DNA from: Chloroflexota bacterium
GTDB lineage: Bacteria; Chloroflexota; Anaerolineae; Anaerolineales; Villigracilaceae
Reading direction: 5' to 3'
Assembly: GCA_023459215.1 (NCBI GenBank)
Contig: JAEWVF010000050.1
Location: 1 to 64,000 of the forward strand
Length of the DNA: 64,000 nt
Positions 59,782-64,000 of the stretch are shown here, one piece after another. The position numbers and the translations under genes are program-made. The notes beneath the pieces are model-generated. The model saw only the letters and a list, made by a program, of their open reading frames with translations. It was not told the origin of the DNA and searched no databases. The number at the start of each line of letters is the position of its first letter. Within the stretch, counting starts at the first letter, position 1.

Positions 59782-59787
59782 AATTCC

Positions 59788-60456
59788 ATGGATAAAAAAT
59801 CGATTGTTTTCTTTCTGATTGTCATCGTTGTTCTGGTCGGCGCAGCTTATTATCTGGTCACATCAGTACAACAAAGCGCTGAAAGCGCCATCAGCGGTGC
59901 GGTAGCCCCCTTCCAGCAAAGCAACGCCGCCCTGCAAACCCAGGTCTCGAACCTGATGAACCCCACCCCGACCATCATCCCCGACCCAGTAACGTACATT
60001 AATGAAGTCCGCGCCCTGGCCCGACTGGAGACAATCCAATACAGCGTCGAAAAGGTTATCACCGCCGAAATTGGACAGGGCAGTTTCGGCTTTCTCTTCG
60101 GGGACAAGCTTCTTTTCGTGGCCCACGGCATCGTCATCGCCGGCATCGATATGGAAAAAATTCAGCCAGGGGATATGCAATTGGTCAACGGGGCGCTCCA
60201 GGTACGCCTGCCCCCGGCGGAGATTTTCGTGGCAACCCTCAATAATGAAAAATCTTACGTTTATGACCGCGAAACCGGCATCCTGACGCAAAGTGTTCAG
60301 GATTTGGAAACCCTGGCCCGCCAGGCTGCCGAGCGCGAAATCCTTAATGCAGCCAGCGAAGATGGCATCCTCGAACAAGCCCAAAGAAACGCGGAACTGT
60401 TCCTCTATAAATTCTTCCAGGCTCTTGGATACAAAGAAGTGGTTTTTGTGAAGTAG
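59788..60456 (+). CDS. DUF4230 membrane-anchored protein
   Basis: 222 residues: N-terminal TM helix (KKSIVFFLIVIVVLVGAAYYLV), a short helical linker (QQSAESAISGAVAPFQQSNAALQTQVSNL), then VRALARLETIQYSVEKVITAEIGQGSFGFLFGDKLLFVAHGIVIAGIDMEKIQPGDMQLVNGALQVRLPPAEIFVATLNNEKSYVYDRETGIL and a long C-terminal helix. This pattern is that of DUF4230, whose members are single-pass proteins with a probable extracytoplasmic β-domain. Function unknown. A terminator follows. Confidence 0.8.
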   Translation: MDKKSIVFFLIVIVVLVGAAYYLVTSVQQSAESAISGAVAPFQQSNAALQTQVSNLMNPTPTIIPDPVTYINEVRALARLETIQYSVEKVITAEIGQGSFGFLFGDKLLFVAHGIVIAGIDMEKIQPGDMQLVNGALQVRLPPAEIFVATLNNEKSYVYDRETGILTQSVQDLETLARQAAEREILNAASEDGILEQAQRNAELFLYKFFQALGYKEVVFVK

Positions 60457-60477
60457 TAACCGCAACAACAAAATGAC

Positions 60478-60513
60478 AAACCGCAGGGAAATCGCTATCC
60501 CTGCGGTTTTTTT
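60478..60513 (+). terminator. Rho-independent terminator
   Basis: Stem aaaccgcaggga/tccctgcggttt with an 8-nt loop and seven or more T residues. It sits between convergent genes and may work both ways. Confidence 0.88.
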
Positions 60514-60533
60514 ATTCAAAAGTGCGTGGGGAG

Positions 60534-61370
60534 TTAAGGCCTGACCTCGAGAGTCTGGGTAACACAAGCCCCCTTCAAATTCTGCTCGGTGCAGGCCATA
60601 ATCACCACCGTCAGGCGATGGTCGCGCGGGTCCTTGTTGAAGACAGGGCTGTCAAGATAACCAACCTGCCCAGCGGTCAGAGGGGCAATGTTCTTGGCGA
60701 TAATACAGCCTTCGGTCAGATCGAACGCGTTCAGGCTTTGCTGTTGAATTTCGTTGGTTTTCGTATCGGTAACTTTAATATAAGCCGAGCGGAACTGGAC
60801 ATCGCCAACATTCGTAACAACAAACCGTGCAAAAAAGCCGCCTTTACAAGTATCAAACTTCTTGAACTCAACTTTAATCGCGGGGGACTGGGTTGGCGAG
60901 GGGGCCGGGGTCAGCGCAGGCAGACCGGATACATCTCCCGTCACCTCCATGTTTTGGGCCAGCAGCCAGCAGCCTTCATCCGGGTTATCGGGGTTGCGAA
61001 TATACCAGTAATAATTTGGACCGAGGTCCGCGCCAATCACATCCACAATGGTGCCAGGGGCAATGACCGCCACCAGATCATAGTTCCCGGCTGGCCCGGT
61101 GCGGCAGTTGGTTTCGCGAAACACCTCGGCAGAAGGGATTTCCGGGGTCGGGGTTATGGATGGTTCTGGAGTGACCGTTTCGGTAGCAGTCGCGGCCGGG
61201 GTTTCAGTTGGGGCTTCAGTAGCCGTCAGCGTTGACTGGGGAGTTTCCGATGGCGGTACGAGCGTCTCCGTTTCAGTTGGGGCAACTGCGCCATTGACCG
61301 GCAAATTACAAGCCGCCAGCCCCGCGCAAAGCATAAGGCAAAAAAATACTGGTAAGAATTTTTTAACCAT
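60534..61370 (-). CDS. Lipoprotein with SH3-like domain
   Basis: 278 residues from the ATG at 61370, which has GAGGAG 6 nt upstream. Signal MVKKFLPVFFCLMLCAGLAAC (lipobox LAAC), then a Thr/Pro/Glu-rich linker of ~55 residues. A bacterial SH3-like domain follows: FRETNCRTGPAGNYDLVAVIAPGTIVDVIGADLGPNYYWYIRNPDNPDEGCWLLAQNMEVTGD. The C-terminal ~110 residues are a β-sandwich (VEFKKFDTCKGGFFARFVVTNVGDVQFRSAYIKVTDTKT ... LEVRP). SH3-like domains often bind cell-wall peptides. A longer frame reaching into rpoC is not credible. It is downstream of rpoC on the same strand but behind a terminator. Confidence 0.8.
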   Translation of the reverse strand: MVKKFLPVFFCLMLCAGLAACNLPVNGAVAPTETETLVPPSETPQSTLTATEAPTETPAATATETVTPEPSITPTPEIPSAEVFRETNCRTGPAGNYDLVAVIAPGTIVDVIGADLGPNYYWYIRNPDNPDEGCWLLAQNMEVTGDVSGLPALTPAPSPTQSPAIKVEFKKFDTCKGGFFARFVVTNVGDVQFRSAYIKVTDTKTNEIQQQSLNAFDLTEGCIIAKNIAPLTAGQVGYLDSPVFNKDPRDHRLTVVIMACTEQNLKGACVTQTLEVRP

Positions 61371-61437
61371 GATCATCTCCTCATTATCCAATTCGGTATA
61401 CACCATAATCATACAATAAATTACCAAGTGAAACAAA

Positions 61438-61466
61438 ACAGGAGCAGGTTTAAAAACCTGCTCCTG
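61438..61466 (-). terminator. Rho-independent terminator of rpoC
   Basis: A 13-bp stem caggagcaggttt/aaacctgctcctg; the minus strand continues TTTTGTTT. ~23 nt after the rpoC stop. Confidence 0.88.
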
Positions 61467-61488
61467 TAATTCTACAGAACGACTACCT

Positions 61489-64000
61489 TTAATCGCCGGC
61501 CAGGCTTTCTGGCATGTCATCGGGCAGTTGCGGCATGGCCGAGCTATCGGACAAAACTTTTTCCGTTTCGGTAAAGCGGCCATGGACAAAACCCGTACCA
61601 GCCGGGATCAGCTTACCAATAATCACGTTTTCCTTGAGACCGAAAAGCGGGTCTGTAGTCGATGCAATCGCAGCCCCGGCCAGAACCTTGATGGTGTGCT
61701 GGAAGGAGGAAGCCGACAGGAACGAGTCGGTTGAAAGCGAGGCCTTGGTCACACCCAACAAGATTTCGGAATAGCGCGCCGTTTGTTTGCTATCAGCCAA
61801 AAGCTGCTCATTGATTTTCTTGATTTCCAGGTGGTCGATCACATCGCCAGGCAGGAAGCGGGTGTCGCCGGGTCGGGTGATTTGCACTTTGCTCAACATC
61901 TTGCGGATGATGACTTCAAAGTGCTTATCATGGATGTTCTGACCCTGAGAGCGGTACACCTTCTGAACCTCGGTCATCAGGTACATCTGGCAGGCGTCCC
62001 GACCTTGCAACTTCAGGATGCGATGCGGGTTGAGGGAACCTTCCGTAAGCGGCTGGCCAGCCTTGACATGCTCGCTGTCTTTGACCAGCAAACGCATCGT
62101 GGTCGGAACCTCGTTCTCAACCTCTTCGCGCTGCTCGTAAGAAACAATCACCTGGCGACCCTCGATACGCGCCCGGCCACCGTGCTGGGCAGTAATTGAC
62201 GCCTCGCCGAGTGTCGCAAGCACATCCCCTGCCTTGACTTCATCCTCATCCTTCGCCGAAATCTCCCATTCTGCCGGAATATCGTAACTATCCGATACCA
62301 TTTCGGCATGTTCGATGCGGACGAGTCGCAGGTCTGAGTATTTTTCAGACTGGATTACACGCACAACGCCATCGATCTCAGCGATGAACGCCTCGCCTTT
62401 GGGGGTCTTGCGGGCTTCGAAGAGTTCTTCCACGCGCGGGAGGCCGGTTGTAATATCGCCGCCGGCCGCCACACCACCGGTGTGGAAGGTGCGCAGGGTC
62501 AACTGGGTACCCGGCTCACCAATCGATTGGGCCGCCACGATACCAACCGCCGAACCCATTTCGACCAGGGTACCGCGGCCCATATCCAGGCCATAACACT
62601 TTGCGCAGATGCCGTGCGTGAGTTCGCAGGTCATTGGCGAACGGACTTTGATATCCGTCACCCCGGCAGCGGCGATTGTACGGGCATGTTCATGCCCGAT
62701 GATTTCGTTCGCTTCCACCAAAATCTCACCGGTGTTGGGGTCAACCACCGGAGCCGCAGCCAAACGTCCATAAATACGGCTGCTGAGCGACTGACCGGCG
62801 ACATCATCTGCTTTACGGATCCAGATGCCTTCGCTGGTAAAGCAATCGATTTCATTGATGATGATGTCTTGGGCGATATCCACCAAACGGCGGGTCAGGT
62901 AACCGGCATCCGCAGTACGCAGGGCGGTATCCGCCAAACCTTTGCGCGCGCCGTGAGTCGAGATGAAGTACTCCAATGCCGTCAGCCCTTCGCGGAAATT
63001 CGAACGGATCGGCAGCGGGATGATACGCCCGGAAGGATCAGCCATCAGACCGCGCATACCAGCCAACTGGGAGATCGGGCCAAAACCACCTTTGGTCGCG
63101 CCGGAGTTGGCCATCGTCGAAAGGTTGCCGCTCGGATCCATATTGGCTCGGACAGCCTTGGCAACATCGACTGTGGTTTTCTGCCAAATCTGGATGATGC
63201 GTTCATTCTGTTCCTGCTCTGTGAGCAGACCACGGCGGAAATCGCGCTGAACCAGTTCCACTTCCTTCAGCGAAACAGCGATGATTTCCTGCTTTTGGGC
63301 CGGCACGCTGATATCCGAAATCGCAATGGTAGTGCCGGAGCGCATGGCATATTCGAAGCCCAGGCGTTTGACCTCATCGGCGGTGCGAGTGGTTTTTTCC
63401 TGGCCGCAAATTTCGTATACATCCGCAATCAGGTCCTTGACACCGCCTTTTTCGAGCAGTTCGTTCACAAAACGAACCTCGTGCGGCAAAACATCGTTGA
63501 AAATAACCCGGCCAACGGTTGTCGCGATGACCCGCTCGACCGGTTCCGGCAAGCGTGAGCCGTCATCGGCGTAATTGGTTTCAACCCGGACTTTGATGTT
63601 TGCATGGATTTCAACCTGTTTCAGTTGATAAGCCATCAACACTTCATCCATAGTTCCAAACACACGCCCGTCGCCAACGTGAGCACGGCTGTCGGTCATG
63701 GTCAGGTAATACACGCCCAAAACCATATCCTTGGACGGGGAAATAATCGGCTCGCCATCCGCCGGCTTGAGCAGGTTCTTTGAAGCCAGCATCAATTTGC
63801 GGGCTTCGTTGACCGCTTTCTGCGACAAAGGCACATGCACGGCCATCTGGTCGCCATCGAAGTCCGCGTTGAAAGCGGTGGTAACCAGCGGGTGCAACTG
63901 GATAGCCGAACCTTCGATCAGGAGCGGCTCGAAAGCCTGGATACCAAGACGGTGCAGGGTCGGCGCGCGGTTGAGCAGCACCGGGCGATGCTTGATGACT
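61489..64000 (-). CDS. rpoC: RNA polymerase subunit beta', C-terminal two-thirds (5' end outside window)
   Basis: At least 836 residues; the frame stays open to the window edge. VLLNRAPTLHRLGIQAFEPLLIEGSAIQLHPLVTTAFNADFDGDQMAVHVPLS holds the universal NADFDGDQM motif with the catalytic Mg-binding aspartates. The trigger-loop region FREGLTALEYFISTHGARKGLADTALRTADAGYLTRRLVDIAQD, the zinc-2 Cys cluster (MTCELTHGICAKCYGLDMG) and the C-terminal GEPGTQLTLRTFHTGGVA segment are all intact. The C-terminus is followed by a terminator, so rpoC ends its operon here. Confidence 0.97.
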   Translation of the reverse strand, partial: VIKHRPVLLNRAPTLHRLGIQAFEPLLIEGSAIQLHPLVTTAFNADFDGDQMAVHVPLSQKAVNEARKLMLASKNLLKPADGEPIISPSKDMVLGVYYLTMTDSRAHVGDGRVFGTMDEVLMAYQLKQVEIHANIKVRVETNYADDGSRLPEPVERVIATTVGRVIFNDVLPHEVRFVNELLEKGGVKDLIADVYEICGQEKTTRTADEVKRLGFEYAMRSGTTIAISDISVPAQKQEIIAVSLKEVELVQRDFRRGLLTEQEQNERIIQIWQKTTVDVAKAVRANMDPSGNLSTMANSGATKGGFGPISQLAGMRGLMADPSGRIIPLPIRSNFREGLTALEYFISTHGARKGLADTALRTADAGYLTRRLVDIAQDIIINEIDCFTSEGIWIRKADDVAGQSLSSRIYGRLAAAPVVDPNTGEILVEANEIIGHEHARTIAAAGVTDIKVRSPMTCELTHGICAKCYGLDMGRGTLVEMGSAVGIVAAQSIGEPGTQLTLRTFHTGGVAAGGDITTGLPRVEELFEARKTPKGEAFIAEIDGVVRVIQSEKYSDLRLVRIEHAEMVSDSYDIPAEWEISAKDEDEVKAGDVLATLGEASITAQHGGRARIEGRQVIVSYEQREEVENEVPTTMRLLVKDSEHVKAGQPLTEGSLNPHRILKLQGRDACQMYLMTEVQKVYRSQGQNIHDKHFEVIIRKMLSKVQITRPGDTRFLPGDVIDHLEIKKINEQLLADSKQTARYSEILLGVTKASLSTDSFLSASSFQHTIKVLAGAAIASTTDPLFGLKENVIIGKLIPAGTGFVHGRFTETEKVLSDSSAMPQLPDDMPESLAGD

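Overview
The window reads as a piece of a bacterial chromosome of moderate to high G+C, with dense protein-coding genes on both strands and no rRNA, tRNA, CRISPR array, phage or plasmid replication gene that I can see. The gene set suggests a filamentous-type Chloroflexota, most likely class Anaerolineae. This is inferred from family content, not from a database search: many Thr/Pro-rich lipoproteins, STAND-WD40 and CHAT proteins, tandem cyclic-di-AMP receptor paralogues, bS21 next to IF-1, and abundant palindromic interspersed repeats.

Layout. 1-9.6 kb: the end of galactokinase, a lipoprotein, an APH-family kinase, then a two-gene minus-strand module (CHAT protease-like plus SIR2-like protein, and STAND ATPase-TM-WD40 protein), a XylF-like sugar-binding lipoprotein and a Nudix hydrolase. 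9.7-15.2 kb: an AT-rich GT-C-like membrane protein, a Gfo/Idh/MocA oxidoreductase and two overlapping MFS transporters. 15.3-24.1 kb: a plus-strand surface-glycan block (GT4, SpsF-like cytidylyltransferase, three further glycosyltransferase-like genes, EamA-like transporter, sulfotransferase), interrupted by a repeat-embedded GIY-YIG nuclease and an AbiEii-type toxin-antitoxin pair. 24.3-30.5 kb: rpsU-infA with an attenuator-like leader, priA, a membrane protein, a phosphoribosyltransferase, a Crp/Fnr regulator and two c-di-AMP receptor-like genes. 30.5-40.6 kb: a six-hairpin glycosidase-like protein, uvrA, a solitary DNA methyltransferase, a repeat-rich gap, an AlkZ-related protein, recA behind a LexA-box-like promoter, and a lipoprotein.

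41.6-49.9 kb: ECF sigma factor, anti-sigma-like protein, a 1523-residue surface lipoprotein, PrsW-type intramembrane protease, MinD/ParA-like ATPase and two small proteins. The order suggests envelope signalling by regulated intramembrane proteolysis. 50-55.4 kb: a histidine kinase/response regulator pair, a sugar-1-phosphate transferase, and a SanA-like/sulfatase/HD-hydrolase operon. 55.5-61.4 kb: a phosphonate-type ABC importer (phnD, phnC and an enlarged phnE) broken by dispersed repeats, a DUF4230 protein and an SH3-like lipoprotein. The window ends inside rpoC.

Two themes deserve attention. The first is the CHAT/SIR2 + STAND-TM-WD40 pair, which resembles bacterial conflict or programmed-death machinery and shares a ~110-bp upstream element with phnC, at almost the same distance from each start codon. 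The second is the density of small palindromic or MITE-like repeats, some inserted in frame in priA and a cluster surrounding the GIY-YIG nuclease gene. At least nine genes have a -10-like hexamer 6-9 nt from the ATG, which suggests widespread leaderless transcripts.
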